NCBI GenBank assembly: GCA_020631355.1
Contig: JAHDHL010000022.1
Location: 1 to 64,000 of the forward strand
Reading direction: 5' to 3'
Length of the DNA: 64,000 bases
DNA from: Saprospiraceae bacterium
Lineage (GTDB): Bacteria > Bacteroidota > Bacteroidia > Chitinophagales > Saprospiraceae
Made by a program: the position numbers and the translations under genes. Under the pieces are notes generated by a model. It made no database searches. It was given only the letters and a program-made list of their open reading frames with translations, and was not told where the DNA came from. Of this stretch, positions 53,085-61,623 are shown piece after piece; positions within the stretch are counted from its first letter, which is position 1, and every line of letters starts with the position of its first letter.

Positions 53085-54989
53085 ATGAGAGTTATTACGG
53101 TTCTATTCATCCTTTTATGTTGTCAATCATCAATAGCCCAGAGCATCTGTACGGATATGCAGAATGCCAGGATTCATATCGAAAAGGATTCTTTCGGCAA
53201 AATGAGAAAAATCTATTCCGACTGTCTAGTACAAAGTCCGAATGATTTATCCGTATTGAATAATTATCTCCTACTTTCCAAAATATCCAATTCCGAGGAA
53301 GAATTATCTCCTCTTTTACAAAAAGCATATGCATTATGTAGGACTCCGGAAGACAGCCTCAATGTAATGTATCGTAAAATCAGTATTCTTAGAAAAAAAG
53401 AAAATGACTTTTCAGAAGCAACCGAATTGGCTCAAAATGCTATTGAAATAGCTCAAAATGGCCAACTTGAGGATTGGAAAAAAAGGATTGAATTAGAATT
53501 GGCCATCATCCATATCAACACCAACAACCCCAAACTGGGCAAGGCATATATCCAAAAGAATATCATTACATTGGATCTGATTCAGGACCCGCATCTCAAG
53601 GCAGATTACTTGTATGACTGGGCTACATATTTATTTGCTGATGGTAAATTCCAAAATGCATTGGACACCCTGATTATTTCCAAGGAAATTTATGAAAAAG
53701 ATTCCCTTTTATTCAGTTTAGCCAAGAATATGGAACTTATAGGTTCTTGTTATACCATGATGGAAAACAATGAGAAGGCAAAGGAAAATTACAATAAAAG
53801 CAAATCCATCAGTGAGCAAATCAGAGACTCCATAGGCATGGCTTCCAGCTGGTGTAATATTGGAAATTTATATTATGAAAAACAGGAGGACAATGATGCT
53901 ACGAATGCATATAACAAGGCCATTAATTATGCCAATCCCAAGAAAAGTCTGAATGTTCTTTATAATGCATTTTATAATTTACATATTATTTACGAAGCTG
54001 CAAAAGACATTAATCAAGCACTTAACCATCTGAAAAAAGCCAATGAATACAAAGCCTCCATTGACGAAAAAACAAGGGTAAAGGACATACTTGCACTCGA
54101 TTTTAAATACCAGACTCAGCAAAAGGAACAACGCATTAAAATACTGAACCAAGAGTATGAAATTTCAGCTTTCAGGAATAAGGCAATGACTATTATTATT
54201 ATTTCCGGTTTGATTGCATTAGCTATTATCCTATTCCTTTATAATAGAACCAGAAAACTGAATAAAACCATTTCTGAAAAGAATGAGGAATTGGAAGAAG
54301 TGAATATTTTCAAGAATCAAATCTTTTCCATTATGGGACATGATATGCGTGGAAAACTCAGCAAACTGAATGCTTCCCAAAAGAAATTATTAAGGAGCAG
54401 CAAGCATGACGACACCGCTAAAATCGGAGAGGCTGTCAATAAAATGGGGGGAATGATACACGAAATCAATGGATTCAGTGAGAATACACTTTACTGGGGT
54501 ATGAGTATGTCGGACAAACTGAATCTCGATTTCAAGGAACAATCATTGAAACAATTGGTCAGGGAGGTCGTATTCAATTTTAATTACGATTTAGAATTAA
54601 AACAAATTAAAATTGATAATTTAATCGAAGATTCAACGGAGGTTTTCATTGACAAGAATTCCATAAAGGTTGTAATAAGGAACATCATTTCCAATGCCAT
54701 TAAATTCACTGAAACCAATGGTAATATCCGTATCACTGCAGAAAAAGATAATAATGCTACCCTATTGAAAATAACAGATAATGGAAAAGGAATTCCTAAA
54801 GAAATTATCCCTACATTATTCGATACGAATCCTAACAAAATCAAGGATGGTACCCAAGGAGAAAAAGGTACGGGAATGGGACTTTGGCTATGCAAGGAAA
54901 TGATGAGAAAAAACAATGGAGATATAAAAGTGGAGAGCCAAGAGAACAACGGAACTACATTCATCCTTGAAATACCTAATCACAATTAA
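53085..54989 (+). CDS. TPR sensor histidine kinase with altered H-box
   Basis: A 634-residue membrane kinase: signal peptide (MRVITVLFILLCCQSSIAQ), periplasmic TPR repeats (about 25-335; SWCNIGNLYYEKQEDNDATN), one membrane span (MTIIIISGLIALAIILFLY), a coiled coil, and a HisKA/HATPase_c kinase. The phospho-acceptor His419 lies in SIMGHDMRGKLSKLN; the usual HD(L/M)R(T/S)PL has Gly-Lys in place of the Thr/Ser-Pro. N-box SNAIKF and G-boxes DNGKGIPKE and GTGMGLWL are intact. The ATG at 53085 is preferred over an in-frame TTG at 53079. It is 14 bases from the LytTR regulator gene. Confidence 0.9.
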   Translation: MRVITVLFILLCCQSSIAQSICTDMQNARIHIEKDSFGKMRKIYSDCLVQSPNDLSVLNNYLLLSKISNSEEELSPLLQKAYALCRTPEDSLNVMYRKISILRKKENDFSEATELAQNAIEIAQNGQLEDWKKRIELELAIIHINTNNPKLGKAYIQKNIITLDLIQDPHLKADYLYDWATYLFADGKFQNALDTLIISKEIYEKDSLLFSLAKNMELIGSCYTMMENNEKAKENYNKSKSISEQIRDSIGMASSWCNIGNLYYEKQEDNDATNAYNKAINYANPKKSLNVLYNAFYNLHIIYEAAKDINQALNHLKKANEYKASIDEKTRVKDILALDFKYQTQQKEQRIKILNQEYEISAFRNKAMTIIIISGLIALAIILFLYNRTRKLNKTISEKNEELEEVNIFKNQIFSIMGHDMRGKLSKLNASQKKLLRSSKHDDTAKIGEAVNKMGGMIHEINGFSENTLYWGMSMSDKLNLDFKEQSLKQLVREVVFNFNYDLELKQIKIDNLIEDSTEVFIDKNSIKVVIRNIISNAIKFTETNGNIRITAEKDNNATLLKITDNGKGIPKEIIPTLFDTNPNKIKDGTQGEKGTGMGLWLCKEMMRKNNGDIKVESQENNGTTFILEIPNHN

Positions 54990-55003
54990 TTTATAATTAC
55001 ACT

Positions 55004-56242
55004 ATGAATAATAAAAAAATACTCATCCAATCCATCATCAATAACGACATCCTAAAAGTTGCGTATCAACTATTAGAAATGGATTTGAGTCAAGATATAA
55101 AATCGGAAATCATAAAAATCATTCCCAAAATAGAAGAAGATATATCCAATGATTTAATGGCTTTTAGGAACCACGCTATCATTATTGAATATATTATGCA
55201 AATGAATAAAAAAATCAATAAAAATGATTGCCATTTAATTATCAACACGGAATTTAATTCACCATCCCTTTCTATCATATTTCCTGTTTTAGAAAAAATA
55301 TTCCTTGAATTATTGGACATTACCATTTCAAAAAATGATTTGATAGCAGATGGGGAAAAACAATACAAGGTTCTACTCCCCTCCCATAAAGCCATTTGTC
55401 TCGTACATCTTTTCAGGATAAATAAATTAAGGGAATTAATTGATTCCATATCAAAAGATGTAACATTCGGTAATGTATATTTGGATTACTACGGACAACC
55501 CATCAAAGTAATGATTATTGAGGATGAACCTGAATTAGCAGAGGACTTGAAATATGATTTATTGGAAAGCGGATATGAAGTGACAGGAGTAGCCTCAACA
55601 CTAAGGGAAGCTCATATTATTTATGATTCCAATCCGCCGGATATTGTGGTAACGGATATTATGTTGGGTAATAAAGAACCCGGAGGAATCCAATTCGTCA
55701 ACTCCATTAATAAGAATAATGAAAAGCAAACTCCCGTTGTCTTTCTCACGGGAATGAATGATAGGGAAACCTATAAAAAAGCATTGGAAAGCGGTAATTA
55801 TGTCTACCTCATCAAACCATTCAATATCCTTGAAATCGAATCCGCCATAGAATCATCCATAGAAAAAAGCGGTATCCGTTCTGATGCACCAGAAAATAAC
55901 GAATCCCTAATCTTCCTACAAAACCATTTATTCGTTAAAAAAAGAAGCGAACTTATAAAAGTGGCATTCTCCGATATCATACGAATAGAAGCGGATAAAA
56001 AACATCAGGATATATATCTGGAAGGCGAACAAAGATTCACCATCACATCCTCACTGAAAAAATTAGAACAGATGCTTCCGGATTATTTCACAATGGTGCG
56101 TAGGGATTGTCTCCTGAATTTCAATAAGGTCACCAGGATGAATCTTAATGAGAATATCATTCATCTGGATAATGGAAAGAATGTCCATTCCAGTAGGGAA
56201 TACCAGAAACGCATACGGGACTCCATTGGTTTCCTATCCTAA
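55004..56242 (+). CDS. LytTR response regulator with an extra N-terminal domain
   Basis: A 412-residue regulator. Residues 1-165 form a helical extension (IIPKIEEDISNDLMAF, HLFRINKLRELIDSI) with no recognised family. A receiver follows (about 166-290): acidic residues IIEDE, phospho-acceptor Asp218 (VTDIMLGN) and Lys271 in LIKPF. The LytTR domain (about 305-412) has IIRIEADKKHQDIYL and MVRRDCLLNF. Its kinase partner ends 14 bases upstream. The N-terminal domain is unusual for LytTR regulators, which normally begin with the receiver. A terminator follows. Confidence 0.88.
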   Translation: MNNKKILIQSIINNDILKVAYQLLEMDLSQDIKSEIIKIIPKIEEDISNDLMAFRNHAIIIEYIMQMNKKINKNDCHLIINTEFNSPSLSIIFPVLEKIFLELLDITISKNDLIADGEKQYKVLLPSHKAICLVHLFRINKLRELIDSISKDVTFGNVYLDYYGQPIKVMIIEDEPELAEDLKYDLLESGYEVTGVASTLREAHIIYDSNPPDIVVTDIMLGNKEPGGIQFVNSINKNNEKQTPVVFLTGMNDRETYKKALESGNYVYLIKPFNILEIESAIESSIEKSGIRSDAPENNESLIFLQNHLFVKKRSELIKVAFSDIIRIEADKKHQDIYLEGEQRFTITSSLKKLEQMLPDYFTMVRRDCLLNFNKVTRMNLNENIIHLDNGKNVHSSREYQKRIRDSIGFLS

Positions 56243-56249
56243 TTATACC

Positions 56250-56290
56250 ACAAAAAAACAGGGTAACGCAACCCCGGGCTACCCTGTCCT
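56250..56290. terminator. Terminator between the LytTR regulator and the small secreted gene
   Basis: Stem ACAGGGTA/TACCCTGT (56258-56265/56280-56287). The A-run at 56252-56258 gives a strong U-run on the minus strand, so it terminates the minus-strand secreted-protein gene; it may act both ways. Confidence 0.75.
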
Positions 56291-56308
56291 AAGTTGCATT
56301 TAGGATGA

Positions 56309-56638
56309 TTAAAGCATGAATACAGTATCATTGTATGAGCATGTGCTGGTGATGACCGTAACATGGTAGGTCCCTTCGGGTATTCTGGAAACATCCGTGG
56401 AACACTGGTTACTACCACAACCATCAAACGTGTAGGTTCTCCCGTTACCATCTGTCAGGATGATTTTTTCAATAACTGAACTCGGGTCCTCGGTACTGGT
56501 GAGCATCACATCACCCTCCACAGTAATGGTTCCGCAGGAGGATGTGGACTGGCTCGCATTTCCGATAAGGGGAGAAGAAAATAGCAGGCATACTGTTAAT
56601 ACCGCCATGAAACATGACTTCAAAGAAATAGTTCTCAT
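56309..56638 (-). CDS. Small secreted protein, paralogue 2
   Basis: A 109-residue exported protein: signal peptide (MRTISLKSCFMAVLTVCLLF), then the same small domain as the protein at 51230-51565: acidic strand before IEKIILTDGNGR, Cys pair in GCGSNQCS, VSRIPEGTYHVTV and the terminal NDTVF. It carries two extra cysteines (SSCGT, STCSY). It ends at the strong minus-strand terminator, so it is its own transcript. Confidence 0.65.
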   Translation of the reverse strand: MRTISLKSCFMAVLTVCLLFSSPLIGNASQSTSSCGTITVEGDVMLTSTEDPSSVIEKIILTDGNGRTYTFDGCGSNQCSTDVSRIPEGTYHVTVITSTCSYNDTVFML

Positions 56639-56996
56639 TCTAATTGAATTTAAGATTATATAAAAAATGTTTTTTGAGTGTAGGGATTTGATCCCCCTTG
56701 GTAGTTGTTCAACAGTAATGTGTAAAAGTCATTGTCTTTCAGTATTAAATAACTTCGAATTAGTCGTAATATTTCTACAAAGAACCAGTTTTAACACTTT
56801 GAAACACAAGGAATAAATCCTATCCAGACACGCCAAATCAAAAGTCTTGCAGCTGCTAAACATACAAAAAACAAGGATTTATGTCGCAATATGATAGCGA
56901 TTTGTCGGATTGGAATACCAACAATACAAATGTAATTGGTGATATTTAACTTTCCCATATACCAAATTATTCATCCAAATTAAAGACGCTAAACGT
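56639..56996. other. Intergenic region without clear features
   Basis: A 358-bp gap between divergent genes. It should hold the promoters of the small secreted gene and the AraC gene, but no full TTG/TAnnTTTG pair was found on either strand. Confidence 0.4.
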
Positions 56997-58028
56997 ATGA
57001 ACATCAATTCCAATATTTTCTTGGCCATACACCGTGTTGGTAAGGAGAAAGGAATGTTCGATACCCAGTCCGTACACTACAAACGGGCATTCAGTTATAT
57101 TTCTGAACTGAGAAAAAAGAAAGAATACGAAAAACCCATTTCATACGAAGCTGTTTATGAATTATTGGAATCCATTCCCAAACATGAGGAGGAACATGTG
57201 GTAGGTTGGGAAATCGGACGAAGCATGAGGACTTTCGACATGGGTATGCTGGGATATTATCTGTACTCATGCAGCCATATGTTTTTCGTTCATCAGAAAC
57301 TCATACAGCACCAGTTCATCATTAGTGACACCATCAATTTCAATCTGGAATTCAAGGGTAATGAAGTCATCTGGACCCTAACGACACCCTACTCCTATAA
57401 TTTGGGCAACCAAAGAATCTTCAGGATTTTTTCCATTATTGATATCGTGTACAGACATAATATTGTCTGTAATCTGGTACATAAGAAATTCAGCCCCAAG
57501 GCCGTCGAAATGATCTATACCCTTGAAGCCAAGGATAGCAGGGAATATCTGGAAGCCAAATTGGGTTGTCCCATTAATTTTTCTCCGGCCGGTCTGAGTA
57601 CGATTACCTATCATCTGGAAGATGTGAACAAGTATGTTCCCTCCTACAATCCGATCCTGTACCATAAATTGGAACCCATCATTATTGATACCATCAATCA
57701 GCACAATGAATCCATGGGGAATTATTCCGAAATCGTGAAACGACTCATCATGTCGAATATCGGTTACTTCGACTTTTCCTTCGAACTGGTTTCCATGAAA
57801 TTGAATATGTCCCCAAGAAACCTACAACGGCAATTGAAAAAGGAGGGTACCAGCTATATCAAATTGTTGGAAGAATGCCGAAAAAGTATGGTTAAGGTTT
57901 ATATTCAAAGAGGATTGAAGAATAAGGAAATTGCTTCAAAATTGGGGTATATGGAAACCAATTCGTTCATCAGGGCTTTCAAGAACTGGTTTGGTAAGAG
58001 CATCAGTGCCTACAGAAAAGACCCTTAG
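56997..58028 (+). CDS. AraC-family transcriptional regulator
   Basis: A 343-residue regulator. The N-terminal two thirds resemble the arabinose-binding-like domain of the OruR/ArgR group (PF12625; GWEIGRSMRTFDMGMLGYYL). The AraC DNA-binding domain is at about 255-343 with two helix-turn-helix motifs: MKLNMSPRNLQRQLKKEG and NKEIASKLGYMETNSFIRAF. It faces the beta-oxidation operon tail to tail and could control it, but this is inference. Confidence 0.92.
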   Translation: MNINSNIFLAIHRVGKEKGMFDTQSVHYKRAFSYISELRKKKEYEKPISYEAVYELLESIPKHEEEHVVGWEIGRSMRTFDMGMLGYYLYSCSHMFFVHQKLIQHQFIISDTINFNLEFKGNEVIWTLTTPYSYNLGNQRIFRIFSIIDIVYRHNIVCNLVHKKFSPKAVEMIYTLEAKDSREYLEAKLGCPINFSPAGLSTITYHLEDVNKYVPSYNPILYHKLEPIIIDTINQHNESMGNYSEIVKRLIMSNIGYFDFSFELVSMKLNMSPRNLQRQLKKEGTSYIKLLEECRKSMVKVYIQRGLKNKEIASKLGYMETNSFIRAFKNWFGKSISAYRKDP

Positions 58029-58060
58029 TGCTTGGCTATCCCTAGGGACAAACCAAGCAC
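58028..58060. terminator. Hairpin between convergent AraC and fadJ-like genes
   Basis: GTGCTTGG (58028-58035) pairs with CCAAGCAC (58053-58060), with TCCC/GGGA pairing inside the loop. No T-run in either direction. Confidence 0.6.
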
Positions 58061-58070
58061 CAAGTGATTC

Positions 58071-60215
58071 TTATGCCTCTACCATTTGTTTTTTATTATC
58101 GTAGAATCTTGCTCCACTTCTTACCTTATCTCCTAGGATACCGGCTGCCTTGAATCTGGCGCCATATTGGTTTTCTAAGGATGCCAAGGTTTCATGAATG
58201 GCATCCAATCCCTTGTAATCCATATATCTGAACGGACCTCCCGTAAATGGCAGGAAACCAATTCCGAAAACCGCTCCCGTATCCCCGGTAGTCGGTGTAT
58301 CTATAATACCTTCTTCCAAACACATCAGTGCCTCATTCAACATCATGGACAATGCCCTATCCTGAATATGCTTCTCATCCATTTTTTGGGTTCCATTCCC
58401 TTTGAAGAATGAATAAACCTCCTTATTCACTCCCGTTTTCTTTCCCTTTTCATTGTAGGCGAAGAACCCTTTCCTATTCTTCTTACCATGATATCCCTTT
58501 TCGTACATATCCAATATCGAAAGGTTCACAGGGAAATCAGGACGATCTGCAGCAGCTTTCTTTCCGGTTTCCACAATATGGGCCGCAACATCCAATCCTA
58601 CCTCATCCAGTAACTTGAATGGCCCTACCGGGAATCCTTTCTTTTCCATCGCCTTATTGATATCCTCAATTGCTACTCCCTCGTCTACCATCAAGAGGCA
58701 TTCATTGATATATGGAATCAGGATACGATTAACATAGAATCCCGGACAATCATTGACTACGATGACCGTTTTCCCTTGTCTAACGCCCAAATCATAACAA
58801 GAATCAATGACCCATTGCGCAGTATGTGGTGTCTTCACAATTTCCAAGAGTGGCATCTTGGGTACAGGAGAAAAGTAATGCATTCCTATGACCTGCTCGG
58901 GTTGTTTTGCGTGTTCGGCCATTTCCGTTACGGATAATGCAGATGTGTTCGTCGCAATAATCACATCTTCCCTACCGTGTTCCTGAATATCATTGATGAT
59001 GCGCTTCTTCAAGTCCATTTTTTCCAAGACGGCCTCAATGACTATATCCGCATTCTTGAAATTATCATAGGTCAGTTCGCCATGTATCCTGGACATGATC
59101 CCCTCGGCTTCCACCAGACTCATGGTCTTATACTTGATTTTCTTCTTTAGGCCTTTCCAGATATCCTTTCTTGTTTTTTGTATCCCCTCCGGGGCAATAT
59201 CCTTAAGGTGCACATCTATTCCATTCTTCACACTGACTTCCGTAATTCCACTTCCCATGAAGCCGGCACCAATCATACCCAGGGTTTCCAATTTCACCTT
59301 GGGTTCGTCGTGTTTCTTATTTTCAGTCATGATATAGAACAAGGAACGCAAACCTGCAGATTCGGGGGTTAGCATTAGTTTCTCAAAATGCTCCAATTCC
59401 TTGGCGTAGCCTGCCTTGAGTCCTTGCTTCAATCCTGTTTCCACACAATCAATGATAGCCGGAACTGCCGGATAATTGCCCTGTGTCTGCTTTGCAGCCA
59501 TTTTTTTGGCTTGCTTGAAAACGATATTCCTACCGAATCCCGTTCCATCCAAAATCTTATCCTTGAATGCAATTTTACGCTTACGCTCAATGGGTTTCCT
59601 TATGATTTTATGAGCCAGAATCTTCGCAGCATGATACAGCTTATTCTCATCCACAACCTCGTCCGCCAAACCCATTTTCTTGGCCTGATAAGCATAGATA
59701 TTCTTTCCCGTCAGCATCATATCCAATGCTTTCTGCAAACCGACCAATCGAGGTAGTCTTTGTGTGCCGCCGCCACCGGGTAAGATTCCCAGTTTTACCT
59801 CAGGCAATGCCAATTTTGTAGCAGCAGAATTGGATACAATCCTTGCATGACAAGCCAGGGCCACTTCCAATCCCAAGCCCACACAATTACCATGAATGGC
59901 AGCAATGACCGGTTTTTGGGTCTGCTTTTCCAAATCTTCCAAAATTCGGTGTCCCTTTTCTTGGAATGGGCGGAATTCCCCTTCCTTTTCTATTTCGAAT
60001 GCCTTGATATCCGCACCTGCGATGAAGTCCTTGAGTTCGGAAATCAAAATCACGGCCTTGATGGAATCGTCCGCTAGAATCTCCCTGAACATTTCGTCCA
60101 TCATGGTAATCAAATCAGGAGATACGATATTGATTCCTGATCTCTTATTATTCATCCAAATGGTAACTATACCATCCTTGTCCTTATCTAATCTGAAGAA
60201 GTTTGATCTATTCAT
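58071..60215 (-). CDS. fadJ: Bifunctional enoyl-CoA hydratase/3-hydroxyacyl-CoA dehydrogenase
   Basis: A 714-residue two-domain enzyme of the FadJ/FadB type. The N-terminal crotonase part has GNCVGLGLEVALACHARI and LPEVKLGILPGGGGTQR; the C-terminal dehydrogenase has the NAD loop LGMIGAGFMGSGITE, HYFSPVPKMPLLEIV with the catalytic His, and the final C-domain. It carries out the second and third steps of fatty-acid beta-oxidation. Length matches FadJ. It is last of three genes; the thiolase lies 69 bases upstream. Confidence 0.94.
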   Translation of the reverse strand: MNRSNFFRLDKDKDGIVTIWMNNKRSGINIVSPDLITMMDEMFREILADDSIKAVILISELKDFIAGADIKAFEIEKEGEFRPFQEKGHRILEDLEKQTQKPVIAAIHGNCVGLGLEVALACHARIVSNSAATKLALPEVKLGILPGGGGTQRLPRLVGLQKALDMMLTGKNIYAYQAKKMGLADEVVDENKLYHAAKILAHKIIRKPIERKRKIAFKDKILDGTGFGRNIVFKQAKKMAAKQTQGNYPAVPAIIDCVETGLKQGLKAGYAKELEHFEKLMLTPESAGLRSLFYIMTENKKHDEPKVKLETLGMIGAGFMGSGITEVSVKNGIDVHLKDIAPEGIQKTRKDIWKGLKKKIKYKTMSLVEAEGIMSRIHGELTYDNFKNADIVIEAVLEKMDLKKRIINDIQEHGREDVIIATNTSALSVTEMAEHAKQPEQVIGMHYFSPVPKMPLLEIVKTPHTAQWVIDSCYDLGVRQGKTVIVVNDCPGFYVNRILIPYINECLLMVDEGVAIEDINKAMEKKGFPVGPFKLLDEVGLDVAAHIVETGKKAAADRPDFPVNLSILDMYEKGYHGKKNRKGFFAYNEKGKKTGVNKEVYSFFKGNGTQKMDEKHIQDRALSMMLNEALMCLEEGIIDTPTTGDTGAVFGIGFLPFTGGPFRYMDYKGLDAIHETLASLENQYGARFKAAGILGDKVRSGARFYDNKKQMVEA

Positions 60216-60284
60216 TTTATATGTTGTTGGGATGTTGAGTTCAATAATAAATGCTAAACATCTGATGTTTGGAATCGAACGAAA

Positions 60285-61568
60285 TCAATATTTCCTAATC
60301 AGCATTGCATGGCCATGAGCACCTGCTGCACAAGCAGCCAAGACACCCAATTTTCCATTCTCATGAATTAACCTATTGGCTGTTGTCGTTAGGAGCCTTG
60401 CACCTGTGGCTCCAAAAGGATGCCCTAGGGAAAGTGAGCCTCCCCACTTATTGAACTTATCCATCGGCACATCACCCACAGCCTTGTCCCGGCCTAAGTT
60501 ATCCTTAGCAAACTGGTCATCAGATAGGGCCTTGAGATTCGCCAATATCTGACCGGCGAATGCTTCGTGGAATTCCACCACATCCAAATCATCAAATGAG
60601 ATATTATTCCTCTTGAATAATTCGGACACGGCATAGGTAGGACCTAATAGTAATTCGTGTTCCAGACTTTGGCCGGTGAATACGAAATCTACGATTTCGG
60701 CCTTTGGAGTCAGGCCTAATTCCTTGGCCTTTTCCTCTGTCATCAAAAGAACGACACCGGCGCCATCCGAAAGGAATGAGGAATTGGCTGCAGTCAATGT
60801 TCCGAACTTCTTGTCAAAGGCAGGCCTTAGTTTGGCTACTTTTTCCAGTGTCGAGTCACCTCTTACACCATTATCCATTTCGACAGCCTTGAATTTCGGA
60901 GGTACAGCCACAGGTGTCACTTCCTTTTCCAAATGACCATCTTCCCAAGCCTTGGCAGCCAATTGATGCGAACGTACTGCGAATTCATCCTGTTCTGCTC
61001 TTTTCACTCCGAATCTAGCAGCCATGATATCACAATCCTCTCCCATAACACGATTCGTGGAATACTCCGCTACCTTGGGGCGTTCGGGTGCAAAATCAGA
61101 TGGGCGTAAGGTGGAGGCAAATTTCAGCATATCTCCAAAACCCTTGAGTTTTTGGGCCTTGAACAACTTCTTCTGCATTTTCTTCTTGAATGTAATGGGA
61201 GTATCGGAAGTATTATCCACTCCACCCGCTATGATGACATCTGCCTGGCCCGCGTATATTTCTAGGCATGCGGTAGATATCGCACGATTGGCTGATATAC
61301 AAGCCTGCGCTACCGTATGGCATGGAGCCGATTCGGGGATTCCAGCAGCAATGGCCGATTCCCTTGCTACATTACTTGTTTTCAAATTGGAAATGACCGT
61401 TCCCATTACGACTTGGTCCACTTCCTTAGGGTCCAATCCTGTACGGGCCAATAGGCCTTGGATGGCATGTTTCCCCAATTGATAGGACATCATATCCATA
61501 TATGCTCCTCCCGACTTGAGGAACGGAGTTCTATTACCGTCTATTAGGACAACTTTTCTTGCTTGCAT
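60285..61568 (-). CDS. fadI: Acetyl-CoA C-acyltransferase (thiolase)
   Basis: A 427-residue thiolase of the FadI/trifunctional-enzyme beta type. The nucleophilic Cys lies in APCHTVAQACISANRAIS, the His in EFHEAFAGQIL, and the second Cys in LAACAAGAHGHAML. It cleaves 3-ketoacyl-CoA to acetyl-CoA. Length and the insertion before the C-terminal domain match FadI rather than FadA. It lies between the dehydrogenase and fadJ-like genes, so the three act in sequence. Confidence 0.94.
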   Translation of the reverse strand: MQARKVVLIDGNRTPFLKSGGAYMDMMSYQLGKHAIQGLLARTGLDPKEVDQVVMGTVISNLKTSNVARESAIAAGIPESAPCHTVAQACISANRAISTACLEIYAGQADVIIAGGVDNTSDTPITFKKKMQKKLFKAQKLKGFGDMLKFASTLRPSDFAPERPKVAEYSTNRVMGEDCDIMAARFGVKRAEQDEFAVRSHQLAAKAWEDGHLEKEVTPVAVPPKFKAVEMDNGVRGDSTLEKVAKLRPAFDKKFGTLTAANSSFLSDGAGVVLLMTEEKAKELGLTPKAEIVDFVFTGQSLEHELLLGPTYAVSELFKRNNISFDDLDVVEFHEAFAGQILANLKALSDDQFAKDNLGRDKAVGDVPMDKFNKWGGSLSLGHPFGATGARLLTTTANRLIHENGKLGVLAACAAGAHGHAMLIRKY

Positions 61569-61623
61569 TCGATTTTGATTTGAATCTTTTTGAGATGTTA
61601 GGCAGGTTCAATATTCTAGGAAT

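Noticed and set aside
50000-58000. Anti-phage defence island
   Set aside because: The block is dominated by unknown proteins and regulators, but no nuclease, helicase, methyltransferase or toxin-like domain was recognised in it.
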